Assembly: GCF_003207955.1 (NCBI RefSeq)
Contig: NZ_NOXG01000007.1
Location: 1-64,000 of the forward strand
DNA: 64,000 nt
Direction of reading: 5' to 3'
DNA from: Novacetimonas pomaceti
GTDB taxonomy: Bacteria; Pseudomonadota; Alphaproteobacteria; Acetobacterales; Acetobacteraceae
Positions 34,670 to 43,729 of this stretch are shown one piece after another (position 1 is the stretch's first letter; each line of letters begins with the position of its first letter). Under the pieces are notes generated by a model. That model did no database searches. It was not told where the DNA came from and worked only from the letters and a program-made list of their open reading frames with translations. A program made the position numbers and the translations under genes.

Positions 34670-35011
34670 TCAGCCCTTCAGCGCGTCCACCGCGTCAAGG
34701 ATGCGCGCGGAATAGACAAGGGCCGCGCCCGCGTTCATCGCCACGGCCACGCCCAGGGCCTCGGCAATTTCCTCGCGCGTGGCGCCGGCCTTGACCGCCT
34801 CGGCCGAATGGACGGTGATGCAGCCATCGCAACGCGTCGTCGCCGCGACCGCAAGGGCGATCAGCTCACGCGTTTTCGCATCCAGGTGCCCGGTCTTCGC
34901 CCCGGCCTCGCTGGCGGTGACGACGCCTTCCACCGTGCCGGGCGACAGGGTCGCGACCTTGCCGAATCCCTGTTCCAGCTGCGTGCGATAGGTGTTCCAG
35001 TCCATCATCAT
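34670..35011 (-). CDS. Carboxymuconolactone decarboxylase (AhpD-like) family protein
   Basis: A 113-residue CMD-domain protein with the CxxC-like AhpD signature region TTRCDGCITVHSAEAVKAGA, whose two cysteines and histidine form the redox site. It is most likely a peroxide-related thiol enzyme rather than a true decarboxylase. AGAGGA lies 9 nt before the first of three ATG codons at 35011. The longer frame to 35293 has no supporting features. Confidence 0.87.
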   Translation of the reverse strand: MMMDWNTYRTQLEQGFGKVATLSPGTVEGVVTASEAGAKTGHLDAKTRELIALAVAATTRCDGCITVHSAEAVKAGATREEIAEALGVAVAMNAGAALVYSARILDAVDALKG

Positions 35012-35462
35012 GGGGCTTGTTCCTCTGGTGGTCGGGGTGTGGTGGTTGCGATCCCGCCCGCGCGTGGCCGGGCGGGACATCGTTAAGGCACGTCCATGGC
35101 GGTTTCCCGCCATGCCGCCATCATGGCGACAGTCCGGCCGGGGCAATGGAAACGTCGCCAGCCGTCGCGCCGCCCACCGATGCGGCATGCCGCGCATCCC
35201 GGCGGTTCCTGCGTGGGAAAGGGGAGTGGACGCCTGCCCTGCCCACATCCGCCGCCCGTGCCGGGCAGGCGTGGCTGGCGACGTAACCGCCACGCGCGAG
35301 GATCGGGCGTCCGGTCCGTTGCATCAGGATGCGGCGGGTGCGTGCTTCATCCCGCCAAGCCTATCGGCGGTGGGGGGGAGGGGGAATTCACTTTGGCGTG
35401 CGACCCGCCCGCGACTTCGGCCCATGGCTCAACCCGTGGGGCCGCATGGCGCGCGTGCCTGC
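35012..35462. other. Intergenic region between CMD and ribokinase genes
   Basis: About 450 bp with several short frames but none with a ribosome site and recognisable protein. Nothing further can be supported. Confidence 0.45.
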
Positions 35463-36419
35463 CTATCCCCGCGCCAGCAGTGCCTCCACCTCATCCGCCG
35501 AGGGGGCGGCGTCCGCGGCACCCGGGCGTGTCGTCGCCAGCGCGCCGCAGGCCGCCGCGTACCGCACGGCCCGGTCCATCGGCGCGCCCGCCGCCAGCAT
35601 CCGCGCCAGCCCCGCCCCGAAACAGTCGCCCGCCGCGACGCTGTCGATGGCCGTGACCGCAAAGGGTGGGACGAACCCCGATGCGCCGTCGCGGGTGGAA
35701 TGGAACACGCCGCGCGCGCCCATCTTGATGATCGCGCATTCCACGCCCCGGCCGTGCAGGATATCCGCCGCCGCGCGGGCGCTGCCGGCATCGGTGGGCA
35801 GCACGCCGGTCATGGCCTGCGTCTCCGTCTCGTTCGGGGTCATGACGGTGGTGAGCGTGAACAGCGCGTCGGGGATGCCATCGGGCGGGACGGGGGCGGG
35901 ATCGACAATGATGATGATGTCATGTGCCCGCGCCTGATCGCAGATGCGCACCACGATGTCAGCCGGGATTTCCATCTGCACCATCAGCACCCGCGCGCCA
36001 TCCAGCACGCGGGCAAGGCCGGGCACGTCATCGGGATGCAGGGCCATGTTGGCGCCGCCATGGACAAGGATCTGGTTTTCGCCCGCGTCGTTGACGGTGA
36101 TGAAGGCGCGTCCCGTCCCGCCCCCCTGCTGCACCCGCACGAAACGGGTGCCGACCCCTGCATCCGACAGGGCGTCGCGCGCCACCTGCGCCAGCGGGTC
36201 ATCGCCCATCTGTCCCGCCAGTTCGACCGGCATGCCCAGACGCGCCACGGCAATGGCCTGATTCGCGCCCTTGCCACCCGGCCCGGTCGTCGTGTCGCGG
36301 ACATGCATCGTCTCCCCCGGGTGGGGGAAATGCGCGACGCGACAGACGAAATCGACATTGATGCTGCCGACAATGGCGACATGGCCCGGCGGGCGCGCGT
36401 CCATGGGGGACATGGTCAT
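35463..36419 (-). CDS. rbsK: Ribokinase (PfkB family)
   Basis: This protein of about 318 residues shows IVGSINVDFVCRV at the N-terminus, GPGGKGANQAIAVARLG as the sugar-binding PfkB signature 1, and the C-terminal IDSVAAGDCFGAGLARML signature 2. The catalytic aspartate is in AAGD, where ribokinases usually read GAGD, a small deviation that keeps the Asp. It should phosphorylate ribose to ribose 5-phosphate. Another pentose or nucleoside cannot be excluded. ATG 36419 follows AGGA by about 9 nt; the frame upstream to 36467 is probably not used. Confidence 0.88.
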   Translation of the reverse strand: MTMSPMDARPPGHVAIVGSINVDFVCRVAHFPHPGETMHVRDTTTGPGGKGANQAIAVARLGMPVELAGQMGDDPLAQVARDALSDAGVGTRFVRVQQGGGTGRAFITVNDAGENQILVHGGANMALHPDDVPGLARVLDGARVLMVQMEIPADIVVRICDQARAHDIIIIVDPAPVPPDGIPDALFTLTTVMTPNETETQAMTGVLPTDAGSARAAADILHGRGVECAIIKMGARGVFHSTRDGASGFVPPFAVTAIDSVAAGDCFGAGLARMLAAGAPMDRAVRYAAACGALATTRPGAADAAPSADEVEALLARG

Positions 36420-36580
36420 GAAAAAAGGTCCTGTCATGGGATAAGGGGATAGGGGATCATATACCATTGGCAGGGATGTCTGCTTGCGCCCTCATCCCGG
36501 ACACCACTCTCTTTCGCATTTGGTCAGAAAGCGGACTGTTCGTGTGTAGATGTAATTTACATGATAGAAACAGGTAAATT

Positions 36581-37450
36581 TCACACGTTCCCATTATCGA
36601 TATTATTGGGCAAGATTTTTACTGAATTGTTAGGATCACGCTTGTTTGTTAGTATTGGAATAGTTTTTTCATTATCAAGAAGGTGTGTATTATTATGCTT
36701 TCCGTCAGTAGCGACAAGTGACTTCATGTCAGATTCAAGTCTAGAAAGAATTAAGCTTTTTGCCTCTGGATCTTTGATTTTACTAATTTTTTGAGCTAGA
36801 TCCACCATGCTATGAGCGTTTTTCAAAATTTGATCTTGTCTTTTGGCTTCCACTTCAAGGCGCGCCAATTCTGTGCCTGCTTCTAGGCGGCCAAGGAGCG
36901 CATCTCTTCCTCGGGCATACGGAACAGCACAAACATATAAAAGAGCTTTATACGTGGCTTTTGACTTGGCGATAAATGAGATCCATAGAGAGCCTGGGAT
37001 AGCCTCTTTAACTAAGAGCTTATCATTTTCTGGTATTAACTCTCGTTCGATATCTCCGGATTTATTCTTTTCCAAGAAAGAGGAGAGTTCGTTCTCTTTC
37101 CCATTTTCGATCAATAACGCAATAGCGTATATTTGTCGGACACTATGAAGTCTACGTTCTAGTAGCTCAGCAGTGACGTTCTCTCCATCTTCTATAATTT
37201 TCATTTGAACAGGAGGAAATTCCTGCGCTGACAAAGGAATTAACATTACTTGAAGAGACTTATTATACGTCGAAATTCTCAAATTAAACATTTCGCTTAT
37301 TCCGAATTCTATAAAATCTTCTCCTTTACTACCCTTTCTACGCGCGGCCGCGCTAGATATGCGACCTCCTTTTACCAGCCCTATAAAATCTTCGAATTCT
37401 AATGGACGGCGTGTTCGATTGTCGAAATTAAATAAGGAGAATTTTGGCAT
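36581..37450 (-). CDS. Orphan A+T-rich gene, unknown function
   Basis: This 289-residue soluble protein is not recognised. It has no signal peptide or membrane helix. The N-terminus MPKFSLFNFDNRTRRPLEFE is followed by basic and alpha/beta-like segments, a hydrophobic-rich middle (SLWISFIAKSKATYKALLYV) and a C-terminal helical, coiled-coil-prone part (LARLEVEAKRQDQILKNAHS then LSRLESDMKSL). Codons and flanks are strikingly A+T-rich compared with neighbours, which suggests recent transfer. A GAGAG ribosome site and a TATAAT-like box precede it. No integrase or partner gene is adjacent. Confidence 0.7.
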   Translation of the reverse strand: MPKFSLFNFDNRTRRPLEFEDFIGLVKGGRISSAAARRKGSKGEDFIEFGISEMFNLRISTYNKSLQVMLIPLSAQEFPPVQMKIIEDGENVTAELLERRLHSVRQIYAIALLIENGKENELSSFLEKNKSGDIERELIPENDKLLVKEAIPGSLWISFIAKSKATYKALLYVCAVPYARGRDALLGRLEAGTELARLEVEAKRQDQILKNAHSMVDLAQKISKIKDPEAKSLILSRLESDMKSLVATDGKHNNTHLLDNEKTIPILTNKRDPNNSVKILPNNIDNGNV

Positions 37451-37648
37451 ATGACACTCTCATTTATTATAATAGTAAATTACTCATGTAATGAAAATTG
37501 ACATGAGCCCCAAACGCTACGTCTTTCGTTCACTTAAACAGTTATTCTCTTTTAGACCAGCCTCGCACCAAACCGGACATTCCGCTCACCCCCGCCAAAG
37601 CTGCCCCGCCTGCGAACGCCACGATCCCCGCAGCCGGCTGACGGCGCG

Positions 37649-38047
37649 TCATGACGTCGCGGGGATGTCCTCCACGTCGATGCACCAGCGTGCCTTTGAC
37701 GTGGTGAAGATCTGGTGGCGTGGCGTCAGGCCCGGGTCGGTGTCCAGAGTACCGGCCGGTACGATCATGCGCGTTCCGTCGCGCGTGCGGTGTGGCAGTG
37801 GCGTGTGGCAGGTGGCGCATGTCGCGGTGGCGAAGCTGCGGGCCGTGGGCAGGTCCCATCGCTGCACCTGTTTCGCGCCGGTGCGCCAGTGCAGGTCGCC
37901 GGGGCGGACGATCAGGTTGGCGGCAAAGGACGAACCGCTGGCCTTGCGGCAGCGGCTGCAGTGGCACAGCACGAAATCCAGCGGCGGCGCGGTGATTTCG
38001 TATTCGACGCCGCCACACAGGCAGCTTCCGGTAATGGTCGTGGCCAT
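37649..38047 (-). CDS. GFA-family protein (glutathione-dependent formaldehyde-activating-like, zinc-binding)
   Basis: A 132-residue GFA-fold protein. Zinc ligands appear as GSCLCGGVEY, CHCSRCRKASGS and CATCHTPLPH. True formaldehyde-activating enzyme is one member, but most such small proteins have unknown substrates, so the family only is assigned. ATG 38047 follows AGGACA by about 8 nt. It begins 11 nt after the stop of the upstream gene, so the two are probably cotranscribed. Confidence 0.85.
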   Translation of the reverse strand: MATTITGSCLCGGVEYEITAPPLDFVLCHCSRCRKASGSSFAANLIVRPGDLHWRTGAKQVQRWDLPTARSFATATCATCHTPLPHRTRDGTRMIVPAGTLDTDPGLTPRHQIFTTSKARWCIDVEDIPATS

Positions 38048-38058
38048 GGCGTTGTGTC

Positions 38059-38649
38059 CTATCCCTTCCACAGGGGGCCGGGCATTTCATCGTAATGGTC
38101 CATCAGCATGTCCAGCAGCAGCGCCAGCGCGCCGGCGACATGTGTCTGTTCCGTGCCGAAATGGCTGGCGATGGCGGGCATGGAACGTCCCTCCACCATC
38201 AGCAGGATCAGCAGTTTCTCGCACCGGCCACCGATGGCGGCGCGGATGTATTTGTACCGCTCGATCGCGCCCAGCCGGCTGCGGGACGGTCCATCATGTG
38301 TCGTGCGGCCATGCGGGTCGCGTTCCATGAAGGGGTCGTTGCGGCCCATGAACCCGATCATGTAATCGGTGGCCCAGAATTCGGCGGTGATGGCGTGCGC
38401 GTCCGCGATGGCCCCGCTGCGCCGCAACGCCGCAAGCGCGGGACGCCTGTCATAGACCGCCGCGACATCCGGCAGGCATGATGATGAGAATGAAGGCGGG
38501 TGGCAGGACGGAACGGCAGCCGACACGCGGGAACTCTCCAGGCTGGGGCAGGACCGGCGGGGGGCCGGGCGCGAGCATTTCAGCGTATCATACCTGTGAT
38601 CGATATGCGATGGCGTCGCGCCCACCTGCATTGCTTCACGGTCGCCCAT
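38059..38649 (-). CDS. Protein of unknown function, possible HTH
   Basis: A protein of about 196 residues. The C-terminal 100 residues carry a helix-turn-helix-like MPAIASHFGTEQTHVAGALA preceded by a positively charged segment (RSRLGAIERYKYIRAAIGGR). The N-terminal third looks disordered. The upstream frame to 38697 is derived from repeat copy K, so the ATG at 38649 is used; 38631 is an alternative. It stands in operon with the GFA gene. A DNA-binding role is only suggested. Confidence 0.55.
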   Translation of the reverse strand: MGDREAMQVGATPSHIDHRYDTLKCSRPAPRRSCPSLESSRVSAAVPSCHPPSFSSSCLPDVAAVYDRRPALAALRRSGAIADAHAITAEFWATDYMIGFMGRNDPFMERDPHGRTTHDGPSRSRLGAIERYKYIRAAIGGRCEKLLILLMVEGRSMPAIASHFGTEQTHVAGALALLLDMLMDHYDEMPGPLWKG

Positions 38650-38670
38650 GAAACATCCGCTATATTGTAA

Positions 38671-38750
38671 AGAAGTTTTTGGTGAAGCTTTTTGCAAAAA
38701 GCTTCGAAAGACGTCACCTTTTTGAAAAAGGCGACACCCAAAAACTTTTA
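38671..38750 (-). repeat. Double-hairpin intergenic repeat, copy K
   Basis: AAGTTTTTGGTGAAGCTTTT, GCAAAAAGCTTCGAAAGACG, ACCTTTTTGAAAAAGG and GACACCCAAAAACTTTT. It is oriented with the 3' end of the leftward secreted-protein gene at 38784-39215. Confidence 0.83.
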
Positions 38751-38783
38751 TTCATATCAGCAGGTTATTCCCAAACCCCCCAC

Positions 38784-39215
38784 TCATGGCGCGGAACGCC
38801 CCGCCTGCATCTGCTGGCGCACGCGCGCCTCCTCCCGCTCGAAATGCGACCAGTCGCGGGCATAGGGGTCCTCGCCCCGCTGCACCGGGCCGCCCTCTTC
38901 CGTGCGCCTTTCCGCGCCGGTGGCGTGCGGGTCCTCCAGCTCGGGCGCGGGGCGGTTCATGTCGGCGCGGGCCGCGCGGTCGGCGGCGGCCCCGGCGGCC
39001 CATGACGCGCGCGCGCCGTCACGTTGCGCGCGCATGTGCGACAGGGTGTCCCCCCACGCGCCCGCGCCCGATTGCGACTGCTGGTGCATGATGCCCGCCA
39101 TGGGGGAGGAAACCGCGCCAGGCCATCCGGGATTCCCCCACGCCTGCGCCCGCGCGGCGGTGGCGCAGGCCGACAGCACCGTGGCAAGGGCCGCGATGGC
39201 GCCGATGGACACCAT
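38784..39215 (-). CDS. Secreted or lipoprotein of unknown function
   Basis: A 143-residue protein starting MVSIGAIAALATVLSACATA. The signal could be cleaved as lipoprotein (LSAC) or by signal peptidase I after ARAQA. The mature part is Ala/Arg-rich and polar with coiled-coil-like heptads (FEREEARVRQQMQ at the end). No recognised family. ATG 39215 is chosen because the frame to 39365 gives a non-secretory lead. Confidence 0.5.
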   Translation of the reverse strand: MVSIGAIAALATVLSACATAARAQAWGNPGWPGAVSSPMAGIMHQQSQSGAGAWGDTLSHMRAQRDGARASWAAGAAADRAARADMNRPAPELEDPHATGAERRTEEGGPVQRGEDPYARDWSHFEREEARVRQQMQAGRSAP

Positions 39216-39265
39216 GCCGGTGGAACAGGGGGCGCGACGTCGGGCGCGGCATGTGCGCGGCGCGT

Positions 39266-39904
39266 TCAGCGTTCGATCCAGTGCTGGCGTTCGGGGGCGC
39301 GGCGTTCCCACCCGCGCCGTTGCAGTTCCGGCGTATCGGACGGGTCCTGCGGATATCCCACGCACAGGTAGGCCACCAGTTCCCAGCCCGGATCGACGTC
39401 AAGCATGGCGCTGACGCGCGCGGGGTCGATGATGGAAACCCACCCCACGCCCACGCCCGCCACCGTCGCCGCCAGCCAGAAGGTGTGGATGGCCATGACG
39501 GTGGACCATGTGGTGGTCTGCGGCATGGTGCCGCGTCCCAGCCCGCGTCCCTGCGCCGGGTCGTTGTCCGAAAACACCGCGACATGGTGCGGCGCATCGT
39601 CCAGTCCCGCCAGCTTCAGCCGCGCGTAATCGCTGGCGTCCGACCCCGCGCGCGCGGCCAGGGCGCGGGCGTTGCAGTGCGCGAAATCGTCACGCACCGC
39701 GCGCCGCCGCGCCGGGTCGTCTACCCGGACGAAACGCCATGGCTCGCTCAGCCCCACCGACGGGGCAAGGCAGGCCGTCGCCAGCAGCCCGTCAAGGACG
39801 GGGGCGGGGACGCGGTCGCGCCGGAAATGCCGCACGTCGCGCCGCCAGCGCAGCAGGTCATGGAATTCGGCGTCAAAGGCGGGGGAAAATCCGGACGGGA
39901 TCAT
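39266..39904 (-). CDS. bluB: 5,6-dimethylbenzimidazole synthase (BluB)
   Basis: A 212-residue flavin-destruction enzyme that fragments FMNH2 to 5,6-dimethylbenzimidazole, the lower ligand of cobalamin. Evidence is the nitroreductase-like fold with LLRWRRDVRHFR, the APSVGLSEPWRFVRVDDP flavin-binding segment, AIHTFWLAATVAGVGVGWVS and the C-terminal LCVGYPQDP. No other cobalamin gene is in the window. Its ATG overlaps the stop of the upstream secreted-protein gene (ATGA at 39901-39904). Confidence 0.88.
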   Translation of the reverse strand: MIPSGFSPAFDAEFHDLLRWRRDVRHFRRDRVPAPVLDGLLATACLAPSVGLSEPWRFVRVDDPARRRAVRDDFAHCNARALAARAGSDASDYARLKLAGLDDAPHHVAVFSDNDPAQGRGLGRGTMPQTTTWSTVMAIHTFWLAATVAGVGVGWVSIIDPARVSAMLDVDPGWELVAYLCVGYPQDPSDTPELQRRGWERRAPERQHWIER

Positions 39905-40548
39905 GGCCGCATCCCCAGCAGCGGATCCGACCCGGCAAGCCCGCGATGGCCATAGGGCGTCTCCTCGCCCTGGGCGGGGTCGGTCGGGGCCGGGCCGGTG
40001 AACTCCGCATCTTCCCAGAATCCGCTCGCTACCTCGTGCAGTTCGTCGAAACTGGCCTTGTACCAGTCCACCTGCGTCGCGGTGCGGCCGGTGATGACGA
40101 ATTTCATGAAGATCGTCTTCTGACCCCCGCCGTACATGAAGCTGTCCTGCGAGGCGAATTCGAAGTGGCAGAGGTCGGAATGGCCAAAACGCTGAAAGGC
40201 ATGGTCAACCACGATGGGGGCAAGCTCCTCGGCCGTGACGCGCATGTAGTAATTCGTCCGCCGCCGCAGCAGGGTGGCATCGACGTTATCCAGGATGCCC
40301 ATGCTGTCCAGCACCCTGGCGCTGCTGGCGAAGCGCCCGGCGTCGAAGCTGACGCGCACCGTGCAGCGCCCGAACGTCCCGTTGCCGGTCACGGACATCC
40401 CGAACTGCGCATATTCGCCAAGTCCGGGGATCTCGCTCGCCGCGCGGGCGTGGGGGGGGCAGAGCATGGATGCGCCCGTGATCAGGACGCTTCCCATGAA
40501 CAGCGTCAGCGCGCCCGCGGCGGGGCGGTGGCGAAAGGGCTGTCCCAT
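39901..40548 (-). CDS. Secreted protein of unknown function, coupled to bluB
   Basis: About 215 residues from ATG 40548, with a hydrophobic signal (GALTLFMGSVLITGASMLCPPHARA). The mature 180 residues begin GEYAQFGMSVTGNGTFGRCT, with FGRCTVRVSFDAGRFASSAR and GGQKTIFMKFVITGRTATQV suggesting a beta-rich fold. No domain recognised. The stop overlaps the bluB ATG, implying translational coupling, so a link to flavin or cobalamin is possible but unproven. Confidence 0.6.
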   Translation of the reverse strand: MGQPFRHRPAAGALTLFMGSVLITGASMLCPPHARAASEIPGLGEYAQFGMSVTGNGTFGRCTVRVSFDAGRFASSARVLDSMGILDNVDATLLRRRTNYYMRVTAEELAPIVVDHAFQRFGHSDLCHFEFASQDSFMYGGGQKTIFMKFVITGRTATQVDWYKASFDELHEVASGFWEDAEFTGPAPTDPAQGEETPYGHRGLAGSDPLLGMRP

Positions 40549-40732
40549 CAGGTGCGCCCGTGCCTGTGTCGATCGGTCACGCCGGTTTTCTCCTCCCCCG
40601 ATGCAGATTGCAAAAACAGATGTGGCGGCGCATCGCTGCGCCGCCACCATTATGGCATCATGGACAGGGAAAAGCATTATCCGATGCGCCATATCGCGCC
40701 GGCGTGCCCGTCGGGGACGCCGGACGCGGCGT

Positions 40733-40942
40733 TCAGGCGCGTCCGGTCGCCTCGATCTCCGTGCGGGCGGAGTCCGGGACCGCGACGCTGTTGAGCGTCG
40801 CGATTTCCATCATGCCGCGGCGTTTGAAGGCGGCGGCGAACCATGTGGCGATGCTGTCGCCCGCATGGCGGGTCTGCTGCGTGCCGGGGGGGAGGCCGGT
40901 GGCGGGGACAAGGTGAAAAGTACCCATCTGAGTGATTTCCAT
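40733..40942 (-). CDS. Small hypothetical protein
   Basis: A 69-residue frame starting MEITQMGTFHLVPATGLPPG, with CAAGG about 5 nt before the ATG. It has a central basic helix (FAAAFKRRGMMEIATL). No recognised family, so coding is uncertain. Confidence 0.4.
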   Translation of the reverse strand: MEITQMGTFHLVPATGLPPGTQQTRHAGDSIATWFAAAFKRRGMMEIATLNSVAVPDSARTEIEATGRA

Positions 40943-41104
40943 GAGCCTTGGCGGGCACGATTGCCGCAAGCTGCTCCTCCGGCGGACGCTACGCCTGATT
41001 CAGCCCCGCGCAATATGATATTTTCGCAGCGATCAGCCCCGTCCCATGATGTTTTTGCAGGGCTGTCGCCGGACCCTTTTTCAGACCGGTTTTCAGAGCG
41101 ATTT

Positions 41105-41986
41105 TCAGACCGGGGCGACAGACCATTCCGCGTGCCATTCCTGTCCGGGCGGCAGGTGGAACAGGCCGGGCTTTTTCGCGAATTCGCCGCTGAAATCCTG
41201 CGGGCTGGTCATGCCGTACCACGGTTCGATGCACAGGAAATCCGCCCCCGGCTTCATCCACAGGCCCAGCTGGCGGAATCCCTTCCACGTCACGCGCAGG
41301 CCGGGGCCGCCGGGAATGCGATAGGTCAGGCCATGGCTGGCGGGATGGTCCAGGATCAGCGCGTCCGCCGTGAACAGGTCCTCCGACAGGGGCAACTCAC
41401 GGCCCCGGATCGGGGTGGGGAACAGGTCGGGCGACAGCAGGCCCCCGCTGATCCGGCGGACCTTTTCGGGTTCGGGATGGTCGAATTCGATGACATGGTC
41501 GGTCTTTGCCACACCGGGACGCAGCGGCCAGACAAAGGCGGGATGCGCCCCCAGCGACGCCGACAGCGTGCGCGTCGGGTCGGGATTGATGACGCGGTAC
41601 GTCACCGTCAGCCCGCCATTGGCGATGCGGTAGCCGATCTTCAGCCTGAAGGCGGACGGGAAGAGGGCGCGCGTGCGGTCATTGTCCGACAGTTCCAGCA
41701 CGCAGCTGTCGGCATTGCGTTCGATCCAGCGGAAATCCATGTCGCGGGCAAAGCCATGCTGCGTGATGCGATAGGGACGGCCATCGAACATCGCCGTGTC
41801 ATTGTCCAGCCGCCCCACGATGGGGAACAGCACCGGCGAATGGCGTTTCCAGGCCGGCCCGGCATCCCACAGCAGGTCGCATCCCGCCACCTCGTCACGC
41901 AGGGCGCACAGTTCCGCCCCATGCACGTTCACCGTGGCGCGCAGGCGGGTGTCGCCAAAGCTGTGACTGACATCGTGGTTCATCAT
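41105..41986 (-). CDS. Aldose 1-epimerase-like galactose mutarotase-fold protein
   Basis: A protein of about 293 residues with the mutarotase fold: GAELCALRDEVAGCDLLWDA, HSPVLFPIVGRLDNDTAM, the active-site RITQHGFARDMDF histidine and a conserved SLGAHPAFVWPL histidine. FLCIEPWYGMTSP supplies the catalytic glutamate near the C-terminus. This combination matches the LacX/YihR-type group rather than classical GalM. AAGGAAA precedes the ATG by about 5 nt. The specific sugar is not known. Confidence 0.86.
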   Translation of the reverse strand: MMNHDVSHSFGDTRLRATVNVHGAELCALRDEVAGCDLLWDAGPAWKRHSPVLFPIVGRLDNDTAMFDGRPYRITQHGFARDMDFRWIERNADSCVLELSDNDRTRALFPSAFRLKIGYRIANGGLTVTYRVINPDPTRTLSASLGAHPAFVWPLRPGVAKTDHVIEFDHPEPEKVRRISGGLLSPDLFPTPIRGRELPLSEDLFTADALILDHPASHGLTYRIPGGPGLRVTWKGFRQLGLWMKPGADFLCIEPWYGMTSPQDFSGEFAKKPGLFHLPPGQEWHAEWSVAPV

Positions 41987-42575
41987 GTGTTTCCTTCTGT
42001 CATGCGCATCCCGCGCGTCGGGAACAGGATGCCCGATTCCCCCGTTCCCTCGCCAGCACCGTCGCGGCAGGGGTGATGTGCATGAGGGGTGACGTGCATG
42101 AAGGGCGGCGTGCGCGTGCCCCGGCCCTGCCATCGGGACCATGCGGCAGGGACGGGGGGATGATGCAGGGGATGGGAAAACGGGTGGCGCGCCACGTGTT
42201 TTTCACCCCGCGCGAAAGGGGGTGGACATAGCTGCCATCACGAGTCGTTGCCACGCCGCCAGCCATCGCGCCATGGGTGTGGATTCTTTTTGACAATGGG
42301 GACTCGTCTATTGACCTGTCAGGCCATATAACCGTTCGCTTTTTCGTAGGCGATACGATTCCATGGCTGTTTTCCGCCATTTTTCAGAGTCGCGTTTCCA
42401 GCCGCCGCCCATCCGTTTCCCACAGATTCCGGGAGAGGTCTGTGGATAACTTTGTGCATAGTTTGTCGGTCATGGGGATCGCGGCGGGTGTCGCGCCGTA
42501 TTTCCCGCTTTGTTCCCCGGCGGTGTTCCACCTGTGTTCGTGGACGGCCCGGCAGGCGCGCGGCGGCCGCGCTGG
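41987..42575. other. Intergenic region between epimerase and Crp/Fnr genes
   Basis: About 590 bp, moderately A+T-rich around 42280-42370. Short frames occur but none is supported. Nothing else is seen. Confidence 0.4.
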
Positions 42576-43295
42576 CTACAGGATCGTGCAGGCCATGGAG
42601 GCAAGGCGCGAGGGCGCGAGAAGCCGCACTTCCTGGCGGGAGCGGTGGATCATCTTTTCCTGATGGAAAATGCTCATCAGCCGCGACACCGTCTCGGTGG
42701 ACAGGCCCAGATAGTCGGCGATGTCGGCGCGCGACATCTGGAGCGAGAACGGCAGGTGGATGTTGGGGCCGTTGTTGCGCGTGGCCTCGCGCAGCAGGAA
42801 GGAGGCCAGCTTCTCCCGCGCGGTCTTGCGCCCCAGCGCCAGCAGGCGTTCCTGGATCGTCACCAGCTGCGCCGTCGTTTCCTCCAGCAGGCGCGACAGG
42901 ATGTCGGGCGCGTTGACCAGTATGTCCTCGAACATCGCGCGGCTCAGCCGGTTGACCGTGACATCGGTAATCGCCTCCGCCCGGAACATGTAAAGTTCCT
43001 GCGAACTGGTGCCCAGGATGTGCCCCGCGCCGACAAAGCCGACGATCTGGCTGCGCCCGTTGGGCATGGATTTCGACAGCTTCACCGTGCCGCGCCGCAC
43101 GAGGAAGGTGTAATGGGCGGTGGCACTTTCCTCGATGATGAGGCTGCGCGGGGCAAAGCGTGCCTCCCGGCAGGTGGCATGGTGCTTGGTGCAGAAATTC
43201 ACGATGTCGTGGCACAGGCGGTCAGGCATGGGGGAAAGCAACGGCAGGCCGGTGTGATCCGCCGGGGAGTGGTGATGGGAAAGGGGAGGCGTCAC
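42576..43295 (-). CDS. Crp/Fnr-family transcriptional regulator
   Basis: The 239-residue regulator has a cyclic-nucleotide-binding-like beta-barrel (FAPRSLIIEESATAHYTFLV, GHILGTSSQEL), a dimerisation helix and a C-terminal winged helix (MSRADIADYLGLSTETVSRL), which matches Fnr/FixK proteins. Three N-terminal cysteines at residues 28, 35 and 42 are spaced C-x6-C-x6-C, unlike the usual C-x2-C-x5-C of Fnr, so Fe-S oxygen sensing is uncertain. The start is GTG; ATG 43229 is an alternative. It could influence the nearby cellulose operon, but no binding site is identified. Confidence 0.85.
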   Translation of the reverse strand: MTPPLSHHHSPADHTGLPLLSPMPDRLCHDIVNFCTKHHATCREARFAPRSLIIEESATAHYTFLVRRGTVKLSKSMPNGRSQIVGFVGAGHILGTSSQELYMFRAEAITDVTVNRLSRAMFEDILVNAPDILSRLLEETTAQLVTIQERLLALGRKTAREKLASFLLREATRNNGPNIHLPFSLQMSRADIADYLGLSTETVSRLMSIFHQEKMIHRSRQEVRLLAPSRLASMACTIL

Positions 43296-43729
43296 GATGC
43301 TGTCTTCTTCTGCCTAGGGAAAGGGGGAACATGCCTTTCATGGCGGTGGCGCGTCTTCTGTTCCTGCTGTCGTGGGATGGCGCGGACCCGCGGGGCGCGC
43401 CATGCCGGACATCGCAACCGTCCCGGCCGCCCTGTCGCTCCACTGGCGGCAGGAAAAGGAAAAATTCGACCACGGACAGACCTCTGGATATCAGCATCGT
43501 GCCTGTAATGTGTCAATAAAATATGTATTTTTATTTAAGGGATTTCGGAACATACCTGAACGGATAAAACGGATTTTAAGAAAAAGGCCGTTTTTCCAGC
43601 CTCCGCCCGGTAACGTGCTGTTACATCCGCGCGATTATCAGGCCGCGCGGCCTGTGGCGATGGCAGTGGCAATGGCAGCGGCGACGGCCGCGCGGACCGG
43701 CTGCGGGGGTATCCTCTGGCCCGTGGCCC
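43296..43729. other. Intergenic region between Crp/Fnr and TetR genes
   Basis: It holds the presumed Crp/Fnr promoter region, an A+T-rich stretch near 43505-43560 and a perfect palindrome AGGCCGCGCGGCCT at 43640-43653 near the TetR 3' end. No gene is supported. Confidence 0.4.

Noticed and set aside
37466..37511. A+T-rich inverted segments beside the orphan gene as attachment sites
   Set aside because: The repeats are short and do not match on both sides of the gene, and no integrase is present.
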